Both the position numbers and the translations under genes were made by a program. Below, piece by piece: positions 39,401-53,712 of a stretch of 64,000 nucleotides of DNA (within the stretch, counting starts at the first letter, position 1; the number at the start of each line of letters is the position of its first letter). The stretch is taken from the NCBI GenBank assembly GCA_036583965.1, contig JAZBQD010000019.1, forward strand, positions 19,201,085 to 19,265,084, in the 5' to 3' direction. Below the pieces are notes generated by a model. The model worked only from the letters and a program-made list of their open reading frames with translations, ran no database searches and had not been told where the DNA came from. Origin of the DNA: Prunella strophiata. Taxonomy: Eukaryota; Chordata; Aves; Passeriformes; Prunellidae.

Positions 39401-42400
39401 AATTATTTCAGGTTCTTCATGCTGGCACAGGAGAACATACCTCATAGGACAATAGTGAGCTACTTTCTCTGGTTTGAATATAGAAAACTTGTCATCACAG
39501 AGAGGGCTGAATCTCACAGTATTACACCCTGAGTCTCATTAGTAACTTAAATTTCTACTTATATCTTAACAGAAATAAGCTTGTTAATTTCAAACTCCAA
39601 AAATGCTGGAAAATATGCTTCAAGCTGAGGTTGTTTGATTTTCAATATTCAATGGCTCGGATTGTATTGTCTGCTTCCATATTTTATATATAAAATCTTC
39701 AATCAATATAAAAAACTGGCAACAAAATCTTAACATTTCATTTCTCTCCACTTGTCCACAATTTGCCAACTTTCCAGTACAGCATTTCTTAATTGTATAC
39801 TCAAACACCAGCTGTCACACATAAAAGTATTGATGGAAATGAAAACTTCTGGAATTTTGCATCAAACAAATACTCAAACATAAGATTTATGAACACAATT
39901 TTTGACATTGTTGATGTTAGAAAGTAGCTCTGTCTAAACTTCCTGTTTTACTCCAAAGAGCTAACCTAAGACCCCAATTGCTGCACATGTGAAGATTAAA
40001 ACTCCTATTAATATAAAATGCACCTATCCATAAATTCTTTTTCAGATTTACATGCTGTGTATAAAATCAGCCTTGGAAAATATTGAATTTTAAAGACTGT
40101 TGTAGGCCATGTGAAGACCTTCCCAGTCCCCTTCAGGAAATATTAAGATTTACTGTAAATAGTAATTGTCTAAAAGAAATACAGCTCACAGATTTAGAAA
40201 GGTCTCACAAGGTGCTGATTTTATAGATCCTGATGTGTTAGATAGCAATAATTACTAGTCAAAATAATCACAGTTGTAAAAAGAGAGAACAAAAAGACAA
40301 ATCTGCACCTAATTAGTTGGCAAATATGTCCTCTAGTTACCAAAGACACACTCCCTCATGGGAAAAGATTGCTTGTTCCTTTGTAAACAGAAAGACAATA
40401 GAGAGCAGAATTATTGTCACATAAAACCAAATCTAGACAACATAGAGGCCCACAACTCATTCTGTTGAAGTGACATTGGGCAGGAAATGCTTCAATTCTT
40501 TAAAGGTTCACACTTAGATTCACAAATTCTTTTTTAAAATAATTTCAAAAAAGCTTGATATATTTTATAGATTCACTCTTGTATGCGTTATTCCATTGAA
40601 AAATGGAAAATGAACTCTGTGCAAACATGAATTTTAATATTCTAGATCAGTAGCTACTAGCAAAAAATATTCTTTGATATTGGCCTATGTAAAACTCAGT
40701 GCATTATACAACTCCTGCAAATACTTGCTCAAGAAATAAAATGTCTAAAATGTAAGAGACTAGATGAAGCTCAGATGTATTCTTTGCTAGCAAGAAACTG
40801 GTTTTTCTTTCATAAAAGAACTTCAAAATTTTGGTTAGATTTTTATTTATCCCCATTTTGTTGCTAAAATCAGAAAAATTTAACTAGCTTTTTGTTGACT
40901 TGGAAATGCACGTATTTTTGCACCTATTAGAAAAATTTTGACAAAACATCAGAATTAATGAAAAAATAAATACATCTAGGTGCTAAAAATGGAGCATCCA
41001 CAAATTCCTACTGCCATCTATTTGTAGTTGATTGGAACTGCAACTCATTATCATTTGCATAACATTAAATAATTCAGTGCTTGAGTTATGGCAACCTACC
41101 AGCAGAGAGACTTAAAAAGGAATAACTGGAATCACTTGCAAGGCACTAATTGTGGAAGAATATCTTCAGTGGGAGATGTGGGTATGTTTGGAGGTGTTCT
41201 TGTCTTTTTTTCTAAATTGAGGGTATATTGTCTATTTTCAATAAAAACTATTAAGAAAGAACCTAATAATCCCTAACCATGCCAAATATTACTTTTGCAC
41301 TATCTAGTTAAGGACTCTGGTGCCTAAAAGCTCTTCACAGGAACACAAATTTTCCATCCCTTTGAACACAGCCCAGCCCTGTATTTGAGTAAGGTCCTGT
41401 GAGTACATTGGCAGAGGTGAATGACTTCTGGCTGGACCTCAAAAGAGTGGCACCTCTGCTTAACTTTTACAGCAAGTTATTAAGGCAAGGCACTGGGCTG
41501 CATTTGAAATCTCTCTGGACCTGATGCATTCACATTAGGGTTACAGGAGAAGAGCTCCTCTCTGAACCTGGACTTAGAGCTTGAATACATCCCTTCAGTG
41601 TCCAAACTCTGTCACTAGTGTGAATAAGGTCACTTTCATGTGACAGCCCAAATAACTCACACAGAAAGCAGGAAGCTCATGGTTAGCCTGGATGGGCTTG
41701 CACTCCCAGATGTCCTCCCAGGAGTCTGTTTTTCCCACTCAATATGATTTGTTCTCAGAGCAAGAGGTGGGTGTTCATCTACTGCTCTCACTGAAGATGA
41801 AAGGCAATAAATCAAGACTGGGGAGCTCAACAGAGGCCATGACTAGTATTGTTGGGCAATTGGCTACAAGATGAGATCCCTTGTGTGCAGTTTTCTTTTC
41901 AGGAGTCTTCTTTTTGCAAGAATCAGCCTTACTGCCAAGATGGTTTAGCTCCCAATGGATGCACAGATCTTCCCTGCCCTGGGCAAGTGCTTTGACCAAG
42001 AGTGTATATTCAGTGTCAAAGCCAGTAACAATACTGAGCACCAGCATAGGTTAGAAGTGCAGAAGCTGATGCCTGTGAGGTGCATGGTGACAAAATAGCT
42101 CAGGACACTCAAGAATTGGGGACCTAACTCTCACATGTATAAGTGCTTCCTTGGTAACAGCCCTTCACCCCTAACAAACCCATTCTGAAGATGCTCCTTA
42201 AGTGTATGTTTTCAACAGCATAAATATCCACTCCAGGGTTATTAATCCTTCTTATCAGGAAATAATACAGATTTCACAGCAAATGAATGGTGAAAAGTGT
42301 TGTTGTTTTTTTTTTTTTTTTTGCATAATCACCAACATTGCCTTTTGGTTATTTGATTTTTACTTTTTATGCCTAATTTTCTGAAAGATAACCCTTTTAT

Positions 42401-45400
42401 ACAATGTAAATATTTTTTAAAGCAGAAATGTTAGTTTTGAAACCAGCCACCATAAGTAATGGTTGGTCAATTAAAACAATGGACTAATGTTCTGTTTCAA
42501 AATAAATTAAAATAAACACTGAGAAATGCATCATATTAATGAAACAGATCAATTTAGGTAGAAATTACCCAGAATTTTTAAGTATCTTCTTCCTTAATAT
42601 AGAGATGACTTTTCCCCTTTTTTAACAGATACAGAAAAAAAAAAGTTTTGCCTGCTTTTTAGCCTGTGAGGAGAGATTACAATAATAATTTTCTGACATA
42701 GTAATAGCACTGGACATTGTGTTTACTGGCATATGTAGCTTCTTCATGCTCCCAGTTTCTCAAAATCAAGGTTCTTACTCCTGTGCTCAACCCATTCTCT
42801 CTCTTCTCACTGGTTTTTTATTTTTCCTAAATCTCAAAAGGTGCTTTAGGGAGATTTTCCCCCAAAAAAATTCTGTTCTAGGATAGACAAAGCACAACAG
42901 TCCCTGAAATGAACATGTGCCTGTGTCCTCAGCTTCTGTGCTTTGCTGAGAAATAACAGCACCTCTGGTTTTAGGAAGGTAGATAGGGGGGTAGAGGGCC
43001 ATATTGTAATCCCTCTGCTGGGATAAACTTAAATTTAAATGGATTTTTTCCCCAACAAGAGTGCTTTAAGGGTGATAAAAGGATAAGGTTGGATGTGAAA
43101 AACTAGGGGCCGTAGCCAAGGACTGCTGAGGCAGAACATTGCAATTCTTGGGAGGCTGCTGTCTGTAGAAGCTGCTCTGCCACTTCTGCAATTTTGCCAT
43201 CAAAATCTCATCATGCTGTTGCCCCAGGAAACTTCTTGCTTTGCCTAAGGACATCCCTAGTGCCTAACAGCACACAAGCCAGATTTCAAACTGGCTCTGT
43301 TCCCATTTCTGACACCTCTGCTGCATCAAAGCATCAGCCTCACTTTGAAATGGTTCAGAAATTATTAGCAGTGAACACTATAGTGGCTGGGTCTCTTCTG
43401 CCTGAAAAATATGTCCAGTAAAAGGTATTATTGCCTAGTCATTTAGTAAAATTTGGCTTCATTCCATCTAGTTAATTCATGTTAGCTGAATCTGATCTAA
43501 ACAACTTCTTACTGTAATCAAAAAGGCATAGCAGGAGATGTGAGTGACAGTCTTTATAGTTCTTAAGGTGAAAATGTTTTCAATTAAGTAGTATTTACCT
43601 TAGGAAAATGTCACAGATTTCCTCCTGCCCTTTAGATTACTATTGTTTGTTGAAAGCAGTTTTTGCAAGACTGTAAAATGCTTATTTGTTTGGTTATATT
43701 TGTGCAATGTTTTGAGTCAAAAATGTTATGTCTTTGATATAGAAAGAACAAATTTTTGAACAGAGAAAAAATGTAAAAAGAGCTTGAAACACATTATGCT
43801 CTCTCTCCTTTTTTTTTTTTTTAACTTTCCGTTTTCTCTTATGCCTACTCCTAAAACAATTTTCTAAGTACTTCACTGTATTTCAGAGAGCCAGTTACAA
43901 TCTCCATCATGCAAATTGTCCAAGCAGTCATTTAAAAGCAACACTTTTTGTGCTTGTCAGACTGAAGGACACAGAAAATGTGCAATTTTCGCATCCCATG
44001 GATGATATTGAAAGGGGTGGGGAATTCACCCAGCTGTTAAAATCTTAGCAGATTCCAATTGAGTCATATTTCTCTTTTTTTTTTTTTTATCTCCCTCTTT
44101 TACTTTTTTTTTTTTTCAATACAGAACTCCTTCATTAAAGGTCTCTAACCATAATCGCTGTACTCCTAGTTAGAAAACAAACACAATTCTTGCAATGCAG
44201 AAGCTCATAGTTGTTACTGCTTCTGAATTTTAAGGGGGTTAAAAAAAAATAAACTCATTTTGTATTTCCTGTCTTTCACTAATAACTTAGAGATGGTGCT
44301 GTCAAAATTGTGTTGTAACTAGGGGTAAGTTTGCAGAACTATGCTGAGAAGACAACCTTCAAAATAGGCATGGTTTATTCTGAATTTTTTTTCTTTTTGA
44401 AAGTAATCAAAAGAAAAATGTGGGGGCTTTTTTTAGAAACAGTGGCAAAAATTTATTATTGTTACCAAAAAGAAGACTGGTGTCATTCTTGTGGAATAAA
44501 TTGGTAAGGCTGTTTTACCTTATATTTTTTTTTTAATATAGCATGCATTATTGCAAAGGTGAAGTGTGTGCCTAGTGAATTATACATTCCATTGTTTTTT
44601 GACACCCTCTCTGAAATAAAAGCCACATGGCAAATATAATTTCATCCTGAATAAACATTTGTAGTTCTCCTCATGGGAATGCTAATGCTCCCTTCTTCTG
44701 GCATGGGACTAGTATTGCAAGCACAGGTACACCAGGGAGGTCCCCTGAGTGATTTGTTGCCTCATAACTGTGTGCTCTGGGATTTTCTGTCTCACAGGGC
44801 ATCCCGAGGCTGCACACTGCAAAGTTACAGCTGCAACCCTGTCAGTGCAGCAGAGTGAGCTTTAACCTGACTCTGACTGGTATTAAACACTGAGTGGAAA
44901 TCTGTTGAACAAAGGGTTTAACCAACACAAATTTCTCAGGCTGCACTGAACTTCCTGCCAAAAAAGCTATGTGGATTCTGGCATTTTAAGCACTTGTGTT
45001 TTTTCTAATTGCAGTATAGTGACACTGACATCTCTTTGTTCTTGCTAAAAGTCCTTATTGTCATCAAGTTTACCCCATCATACTGAATCCTAGGATGAGA
45101 ATTCTGCAGTCACTGGTTTAGTTAATCAATAATTTTGATCATTCTGTTTCTAATTTGAGCATTTTGTAAAAATTTGATGTGGGAGGTGAGTTTCTTACAT
45201 CTGAAGGGAGATGGGAAAATGACATGGTGATCAACCTAATTAGTAGATGTCCAACAGTAATATTATGGGATGCCATAAAATACACTATTTGGAAGCTCAT
45301 ACTTAGAGAAAATACTATGGTTTCATTCCCTTATTTTTAACTTTCTATTTGGACATTTTAAATCAAGCTACTCCACTTGCTAGAAATTATTTTTTTGAAT

Positions 45401-46879
45401 GCAGTATGAGGTATTTGTAACACATTTTAAAAAAGAAATTGAGTATGGTGACTGGAAGGATGAGATAGCAGTTCTGTCCTCATTTACTTGGTTATGGCAA
45501 AATTCCCAGAGCCCACTCCATACAGGTATTTATTGTACACAGCATATAGAGTACAAATAGAAAACTGCAGCTTAAGAAAAATGAGTGTCAGAAGCTTAGA
45601 AATAAAGCTAAAGCTGCAGTTGGAAGGAAGATAAATCAAAAGAACACTTTGGTTTCTTCTATTTAAAAGTAAAATAAAAATGAAAATCAATAAACAAATA
45701 GCAATAGCAGTTGATATGCTGAATAAGCAAGTGAAGAACTACAAATACACGGTAGATTTTCTGCTTATCTTCATCCTCAATTTATTGCACTATATGATAC
45801 ACTACAGGAAAAAGTGACCAAATTCATTTTTTGACTATATGCCAAGCTAGGTAGCAATACAAATCCATTTACTAGCTGCCAATTTACCTCATTCCTAAGC
45901 TGCAATACCCCAGTATTATTTCAGTTTTCCTACACTCTTTGGGGCAGACACTTTTATTCACATTTATGCAGCTATTTCATGGTGTAAACTAGAGATAGGC
46001 AAAGTGTGGTGGAGATAGTAGATACATATTAATTTGTTTCTTGAGCAAAAACATGACTCCAAAGACAAGATCACTAAAAATAATTCCTTGAAGCATATAT
46101 ATATTTTTGGTGAAGTCTCCAGCAAATCACAGCTGTGTAAAATATGCCTGGATATTTTCTCAAGGATACCATGTATTAATCCATTACAGCAGCAAGGGGA
46201 TCACACTGTGTGAGTTATTCAAGCTTCTTCTGAAAGTGAATGAAATTCAGCAATTTGGTGAAGTATGTCACAGTGGAAGTGTATTGCAAAGCCCACACAT
46301 GATAAATATACAGTGACTAGGAGGCAAATATTTCTTGTTTGTTGTAATACTATGTTATGCATGAAGGAGTTGACTTGTGAAAAGCCTTGTAATAAGTATT
46401 GGTATCTGGAGGTGGAGTAGACAGCAAAACTATCTGAGATGCAAGAAGCTGAATTAATTCAAGAATGTTTTTGCTTAGATGGGGAACAGATATAACTGTC
46501 AATATCTAAATAACTCAGCTATTCTTTCACTTCTCTGTTAAGGTCAAGGCCTACATAAAATATGCTTAAAATTGCCTGAAAAATTAAAAATAGCAGTAGA
46601 TTATTTTAAAATTTCACCTCTTTTTTTTTTTTTTTTTTTTTTTGCTTTTCCCCAAGATCAGAGTCTTCTTTCTTTCTTTTTTCTTCTTCTGCACATTCAA
46701 TTCTTCATTTTTCAGTACAGTGAAAATCTTAAAACCATGAATATGAATCAAATATAAACTGATTATTTAGACCTCTAATAACATCACGGTGTTTCTTTTT
46801 AACATTAAAAAAGAATAGTTCAAAAACTTAAAATGAGGACAAATCTTTTTTTTTTTTTTCTTTTTCTTTCATATTTATT
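36446..46879. other. Unannotated AT-rich DNA, no gene seen
   Basis: About 10.4 kb without a recognised gene. An imperfect CTA/GGTA trinucleotide-like patch lies just after a TATGGTG at about 36570-36615. Composition is more balanced at about 41300-42080, 43080-43420 and 44690-44860, but the frames there are under 95 codons and unrecognised. Octamers ATTTGCAT (41053-41060) and ATGCAAAT (43909-43916) occur in otherwise plain sequence. T-runs: 42306-42322, 43809-43822, 44075-44088, 44104-44116, 46621-46643 and 46846-46859. Confidence 0.6.
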
Positions 46880-47290
46880 CAATTTCTGGTAATAAACTCT
46901 GGTTTCCCAGAGTTTGAGAAGGATGAAAAGGCAGAGACAATGTGTGATGAACTGACTTCAACCTCCATTTCCCATCCCCCTGCACTAACTTGGAGGAGAA
47001 GGTAGAGAAAATCTGGAATGAAATTGAGCCTGGGATGTATGGATGGGCAGAAGAGAAGGTGTTTCAAGATGTACTTTTATTTCTTACTATCTTACACTGA
47101 TTTGATTGGTAATAAATTAAATTAATTTCCCCAAGTCAAGTGTGTTTTGCCTGTGATGGTGATTTGTGAGTGCTCTTTCCCTGTCCCTATCTCAATCCAT
47201 GAGCCTTTCATATAATTTTCTCTCCCCCTGCAGGTGAGTGATGAAGTGATGGAGAGATTTTGCTGTGTAACCAGCCAGGTCACGTCACCA
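46880..47290 (+). mobile_element. Partial LTR (3' part) of an avian endogenous retrovirus
   Basis: The segment matches the 3' part (R-U5) of an avian ERV LTR: 'cctccatttcccatccccc', 'ggaggagaaggtagagaa', 'aagatgtacttttatttc', 'gattggtaataaattaaa', 'tttccccaagtcaagtgtg', 'ttttgcctgtgatggtgat', 'tctctccccctgcag' and the end 'accagccaggtca' near 47280. AATAAA at 47111-47116 fits the LTR polyadenylation signal. The left end is unclear and abuts a T-rich stretch (46846-46870), and the U3 promoter half is not recognised, so the copy is truncated or has decayed beyond recognition. The pyrimidine-rich CCCCTGCAG|GTGAGT near 47226-47239 mimics both splice sites but belongs to the LTR. The strand is set by the order of these blocks. 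Subfamily not determined. Confidence 0.75.
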
Positions 47291-50200
47291 AGCTGATTTT
47301 GACTGTCATATGACTATTGTTTTTGTGCTCTCTATGTTTTAGTGACTGATGCTTTGGAAGTGTGGTACCAAAATTTCCATGTCCCTAGTTATTTAATGAC
47401 AACCAACCATACCATGTTTTCAGAGATAAAATTTATCTGGTTACCTGCTCATATCTGGCCCTAGATTCTCAGTGACACTGTTCAAGCATTCAGGGATGCT
47501 GAAAACGTGATGTACTCTGTCTGTGTCTCTCCTAATGTAGTGAGATAATGGTTTATCTACCTTGATGAATGCTCAAACAGAGACTGTTTTCTATTATACT
47601 TTCAAGACTTCTGGTGATAGCAAGTGATGAATAATGAAACAGTCTTTCCTTCAGTAATGGCTTTATATAACAAAATCACTTGATAAAGCAAAGAATTTCA
47701 GAAGGTGATGGGAGCTCTTAGATTTAAAACTAAAGCTCCAGACATGAATATCTCAAGTACATAAATGCTTCATTGCTCTGACAGGGCAGAATGGCTAGTA
47801 ATTGACTGTCTTAGTAGGATGCAGTATTGAAAGATGATTACATAAGCAGAAAGAGCCATTTGCAGGAAGTCTACACATTGTAGTAACAGAATAAGGATTT
47901 TTAACAAGACAGTTGCTGGAGTGTTAATAACAGAGATGAAAAGATGGCGATTCTTCCAAGCATGCAAATCACTGAAAGTTTCACATATGCATACAAGTCA
48001 GAGAACTTTCCAAGAGAAACCCATTCCAGTTTTTTCTATAGAATTGGGACTGCACTGAATTTTTAAATTGAAAATAATGCTTCAATTGTGTTTCAATACC
48101 AAAAAAATCTTAATACTCTTGGAATAGCTCTTTTGATGTGTTCTTCTCTGTTCTTTTCCCTTCTTCTTCATTCTATGGAGAAAATAAGTGTTTTGAATTA
48201 AATTTTATGGAATTTCCAGAAAGCAAGTTTCAGCCTTGGAGCAAACCCTGATGAATGATTCAAACACAGAACCATTCTGATACCTGCATTTGAATTGCTA
48301 ATAATAACAAAATTTGCTGCTCATGCTGCCACTGCTGTTGCTCACTCTGCCAGTCCAGATGTCTGTTACTTATCCTTCTGCATGCAAATAAAATTGCTAT
48401 CTCTTAGAAAGACTTTTTCATCTTGTATTGCCATGGCTTTTAACATCCACGACCAATCTCACATCTGGTGTAAACTGTGTAAAACTATAGTTTTTATGTT
48501 AGGAATGATTCTGATTTGTAATATGAAGGCAGATTTTGTCACTATCTGCTTTAACACAAAGCCACCTTGTGTTTTGTCTTTGTTTTAGAAATTTTCAGTA
48601 CATTTAAAAATGTAATGTCAAAGGTGGTGTGAATCAATAAGACACTTTTAAACCCTCCCTCCAGCCCTACCCCTCTTTATGTTTTAATGCTCAGATTTGG
48701 AACCATTCTCAGCAATAGCATCATACTGCACTGCTGTGACTCTGCTTTTTAAACTCTATCTTGTGTCTGTTTATCTACCTAACATTTATCTGACAGTGTC
48801 TGTCATTATGTTACAAATGTATTTTCTTAAAAATAAAAACTACACTATTTGAACTGTTGAATGGAATACACATAGGGTGTTAGCGTGATAGTCCAGGCAA
48901 ATAACTGCAAAAGAATTTTCTCCAGAAGTCTCACAGAACATTAACACCACTAGTTTTGTTAAGCCAAGAAAAGGCTCTCCATTTTATAATTTTATTTGAT
49001 AATGGAAAAACTACTTTGGTCATGGATAAACAACACAACAGAACTGTTACTCACCCAAGTCTCCACAGTCCATCAGTAGTATAGTAAAGGATACATTCTT
49101 TGTTCCACTGTCATGCTTGAAAAAAAAAACCAGAACAAATAAAAATCTTCTTAATTTTAAAAGGATTAAGATTTCACTTCACAATTTGGGACTTAATTGT
49201 CCCCTTCTCTTTCAAACTGTCAGCTAAATGTAGTAGTCACGACATGGTGGGATGTCTAAGTGTTTTGTCAGACCTGCAAAGTAGTTGTCTTTTCAAAAAT
49301 TAAGCAAACCTCTAGACTAAAACAAGATTCCTGTTCAGTGTCTCCTGAAAGTAATGGAACATTATGTAACTCTAAAAGCCTCCTCAGAGACCAAAGTTGT
49401 GCTGCTGCTTGTAGTCAGTAACACTTACACACTCTTGATACACTGCACCTAAGAGTGAGACCAACGCCTTCCGCTGGGGTTGCATGTATGGACAACAAAG
49501 TGGCCTGAATTTCTGCTTTTTGCCTAAAGATAGATCTTCTGTCTCTCTCTGTGACTGATAGGTACATTTCTAGTACAAGGGCCAGATAAGTGATCATAAG
49601 AATTATTCCTAGTGAAGTAAATGGGGTAATATAATATTCTTAGGTAAAAGAGAAAAAAAAGAGTTGTTCCTCCCTGCTGGCAACAAAGATGGACAAACTA
49701 AGATCAGCACTGGCTTATGATTGACATTTGCTTAATTGTCCCTCAACTGCTAAAATTAGTCTTGTAGTTTACTCTCCTTCAGAAGAATATTGATGGACAC
49801 TTTGTTTTGATTTAAAGTCTTGTTGCACAGTTGGGAATCTCTTGCATCATTGCAGGGATTCTCAGTGCATGGCTGGTGTGATTAGTGGAAAAGGGCTTGG
49901 CTATTGCAATGGATTGGGCTCTGAAAAGTCTGAACAACTTTTGAACATTGTACTTGAATCAGTGTGCTTACTACAAGGAGAGCACAAGACTCATGAATCA
50001 GAAAACCTCAGATGAAGTTTGATTCACTTTTCTGCTTGTCAAGTCAGAACCCTTGAGGTGAGCTGTTGAGTCCACCTGAATATTTGATATCAACACAAAA
50101 TTGATGCATGACTTTGTCAATTGCAAGGACTCTAGGACAAAAACTCTCCACAGCATAGCAAACCTCTGTAATAACATTTTATCTGTTGTATTCTAATGTA

Positions 50201-51895
50201 CTAGCTCTAGAGACCACTGTCAAAAATGAAAATATTATCAGATAATGTTTCTAGGAGTTACATAGTTGTAGCTTTCCTAGAAGTACCAAAGGATTTAAAT
50301 AGCTTTGCTCTATGATTAATCCATCCTAAATAGTCTTACCCTACTCATATTCCTGGCCATTAAAAACATAATTTGATGGGACATCAATTTATGTCCTTGT
50401 TACTTAGAATCTTGTTAGATTGTAAGTTGGCAGCCTGGTTAACAGTCTATATGTAATTTTTCTTCTTTTCACAAATAATATTTTATAGTAATTAACACAT
50501 TTTCCCCAGCTCAGCCCAGGTTGCTTTTCCTTAGGAGAATGATTACTTTATTCACCCAGAGACAATTCCAGCATGTTTCATATCAAGTTACAGATAATAT
50601 CTGGCATGCACAGGTCTGATGGTAGTTTTCTAAACAGAGGAATGTTGTTAATATTTAGGGAACAGGGGCATTGGAAGGGTTGTGTCCTGATTTTAGAACA
50701 ACGCAGTCATGGAACACCCTACTACTGACACAAACAAGAGTTTTGGTAAGGGTAGGGGCTGAAGGGTGATTTTGATCCAGTTCAGCTGTATTAGCAAAAG
50801 TATAACAATCCATGGTAAATTGCTACTTTGGGAACAGAAAGTACGTAACCATCACAACCTTCTGCATGCTGCCAACATGCATCAGTGAGATGTTTTGAGA
50901 AGCAAGGGACAATATGTCCTGATGCTGTTCTTTCTCTATATATGACATGTAATAAAAGAAGCTTTCCTTTTTCCAGTGTGCAAGACTGACTCCCCATTTA
51001 TCAACAAACAAGTCCTGCAAAACAAACAATAGAATGTCAAAAAAGAGCTAGAACACCTTAAAATTCTTTATGTTTCTATTATCAAGCAGTCATTGTTAGA
51101 AATAAAAATCATCTATCACAAAAATATCTTTTATAAGCTCACTCAGTTGAAATGAGGTTACAGTTCATATCCAAGATGTTGACAGAACAGTCTCAACTTA
51201 TCTACAGTGCCACTTCAAAAAGTAACTTTGCAGTGTTGGAATCAAGTGTTACCATGGCTCATTGTTTCTGAGGAGACCACGGCCTGATGCAATGAAGCAA
51301 ATGCAAAATCTCCCACTGAGATTGTTAAGGTTTGGATAATTCACTAAGGACAGAAGCCCAACCTAAATTCCTGTCTTGAAGTGAGCCTTATTTAACATGA
51401 AGTGAAAAAAAGTATGTTTTTTTGATTAGGCATTTCTGTGTCATATCTAATTAAGAGGAATTACTCTTTCTTAAATTAATAGCTTTTTGTTTACATGTCT
51501 AAGAACTTAAACAGGATTAATTATCAACCTGGGCACTTATTCAGAAACAGAGGTCAGATGTCATCTCAAATTGCTTGTTTCATTTTCTCTTCTTATTGTA
51601 ATTTAATAAGGAATGGACCAAATTTGAAAAATCTTAGACTGCATTCCCAACTTAAATGCTGAATACTTATTTACATTGTCATCCAACTCAGTTTCTGGAA
51701 ACTGGCTTGATTGTGAAATACCTGCTGCTTTACAGATTATGAGAAGAAAACTACTTCCCTCGAACTTTTGAGGAGCAAAACAAAAGACGGACCCAGCTGC
51801 ATAAATATCAAATGCAGTTATAATAATTGGTGATGTTGAACTTTGTGGTTTTTTTTTTGGTTGGTTCCCAAGTTGCAGTTAAGGGATCAATTCAG

Positions 51896-51939
<44 letters not shown>

Positions 51940-53631
51940 AATTAGGGTTTTTTTTATAAAATATTGTTGGAGTAAAAATACCTGCTGTATTAAGACTTTT
52001 TGCTGAAGGGTGCTTTTTTATGGATATGTGTTTCATGATCTTTGTTTCCTAAGTTCTTTGACTGGAGGTATAGCATCATTGCATACCCATAATGTGGAGA
52101 TCGAAGGTCAATGTCAGATTGTCATCTATAAGGTAGCAGACAAATTTTCTCAAGAACACTTTGCATTTTATTCAGGTTATGTCTGGCAGTGACTGGTGAG
52201 ATCAGGATCACAATATAAACATGTTGGATGCACATATATTATGCAGCTGATCTGCAGGTACACAGCAAGTCCAACACCTGAAAGTTATTCTGCTCTTGTA
52301 GAGTGACTTTATGCTACATGCACTGTGAAATCAGATATACCAGAGCTGTTCTGCCCAAGCCTTAGCAGTCCTCAGTAGGCTCATAAAGCTGCACTGAGCA
52401 AATGTTGAATTCTCCTGTTTTGCAAATATGACACAGATATGGGGTTACATAGGAATTCTTCATAAAATTCTTCAGAAAATCCAGTCATTGAACTTAAAAG
52501 TTTCGACTTTTTTTACTGTCCATAATCATTGGACTGCCAAGGATATGAGCTTCCTGAGGGATGGCATGTGCACACTTAAAATTTGAGATTAAATATTTCT
52601 GTGTGGAGAATGACTTTTTTCTTCCAACTTGCTAAAATACAAGGTAAACTTAACCTTTTAATTTTTGTACTTCTTTTTTGTTTTCTGCCATGAAATTGTA
52701 TTGATGCAACACTGCTAATGGACTTCAGTTCTGAAATTTAGTGCACTGTTCTTTTCCAATGTCCCTTCTGTTTGAAGGAAAAATTGCCATTTAGGACATA
52801 TACTCTGGTATTTTTCCAATATGAACATTAACATGAGATATTCAAAGACTTTCAGTTAAGAGATAAATGTGTTTTGAATCTAGTTTCTTAGGCTGCTTCA
52901 CTAAGACATTGTTCCACTTACCTCCCTTCATAGGAAAAAAATATTTCTTTAAAACAAGCCCTTTCTGTTAAATGTCTGTGGCACTCTGCTTGGCAGCTGT
53001 AGACACAATTTGGGTCACTGTGTTGGAATTTGAGTATATATGTGTATATTCTGTGCCACCTCTGACACTATTATGTCATGAATTGAATGCACAAGTGAAT
53101 AGATGATGATGGTGATTTATTCTGATAAAAGAGACAGAATGACCTGAAGGTAATTCTTTACACTAAGGACACAATATATAATTAAGAACATTTATGAGCT
53201 TAAGACCTTTTCCTACACTGCTTTCTGTATTTTCTCAAAACTCTACCCTTAATGACCTCTCTCTTAATTGAAAAAATGGAAAGTCCCCATAGATGTTGGT
53301 TAAACTCACCAGTGCAGAAGACATACAGACAGTATATAACAGAGAAAGAGTGGAATTACTGTGAGATAGTCTCAGCTGGTATAAATCAGTGTTGCTGTGA
53401 TGATTTACACATCAGAGGAGGTGGACCAATGCTACTTTTATGATTCCTAAGGAACACCAAAAAATAAGTACAACTCAAAAATTCACTTTCTTGTTTAGAA
53501 TTTTATAAAACTTAAATATAGCATGCCATGGGTAATGAGAGCCATAAACAAGTAAAACTGGTGAAGAAACATTTTTAAGGAGGTAGACATAAGAGCACAT
53601 TGTCTCAATTCATGTGTAGCCATTGACATTA
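47291..53631. other. Unannotated AT-rich DNA
   Basis: No gene or large repeat is recognised. The only prominent structure is the poly-A run at 51896-51933. A 97-codon plus-strand frame at 48295-48588 is unrecognised and lacks any domain signature. Confidence 0.6.
51896..51933. repeat. Poly-A tract, 38 bases
   Basis: The longest pure homopolymer in the window. No AATAAA lies within 30 bases upstream and no processed transcript was recognised upstream, so a retroposed gene copy is not supported. Its exact length is likely to be unreliable in any assembly. Confidence 0.95.
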
Positions 53632-53712
53632 CCTGATCTAACGAATCTAGTGGGGTTGAGCTAGATGATCTTTAAAAGATTCCTTTCAAAATAAACTCCA
53701 TGATTATATAAG
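53632..53712 (+). mobile_element. CR1 LINE 3' terminal fragment, sense
   Basis: 'ggttgagctagatgatcttt', then 'aaaagattcctttcaaaa' and 'ctccatgattatat' correspond to the last part of CR1 in sense orientation, including the degenerate ATTCTATG-type octamer tail (here 'catgattatat'). The copy is short, about 80 bases, and old. It lies in the opposite orientation to the CR1 fragment near 1.4 kb. Confidence 0.75.

Noticed and set aside
47222..47240. Apparent splice acceptor and donor (CTGCAG followed by GTGAGT)
   Set aside because: Lies inside the U5 part of a recognised LTR and matches the LTR family there.
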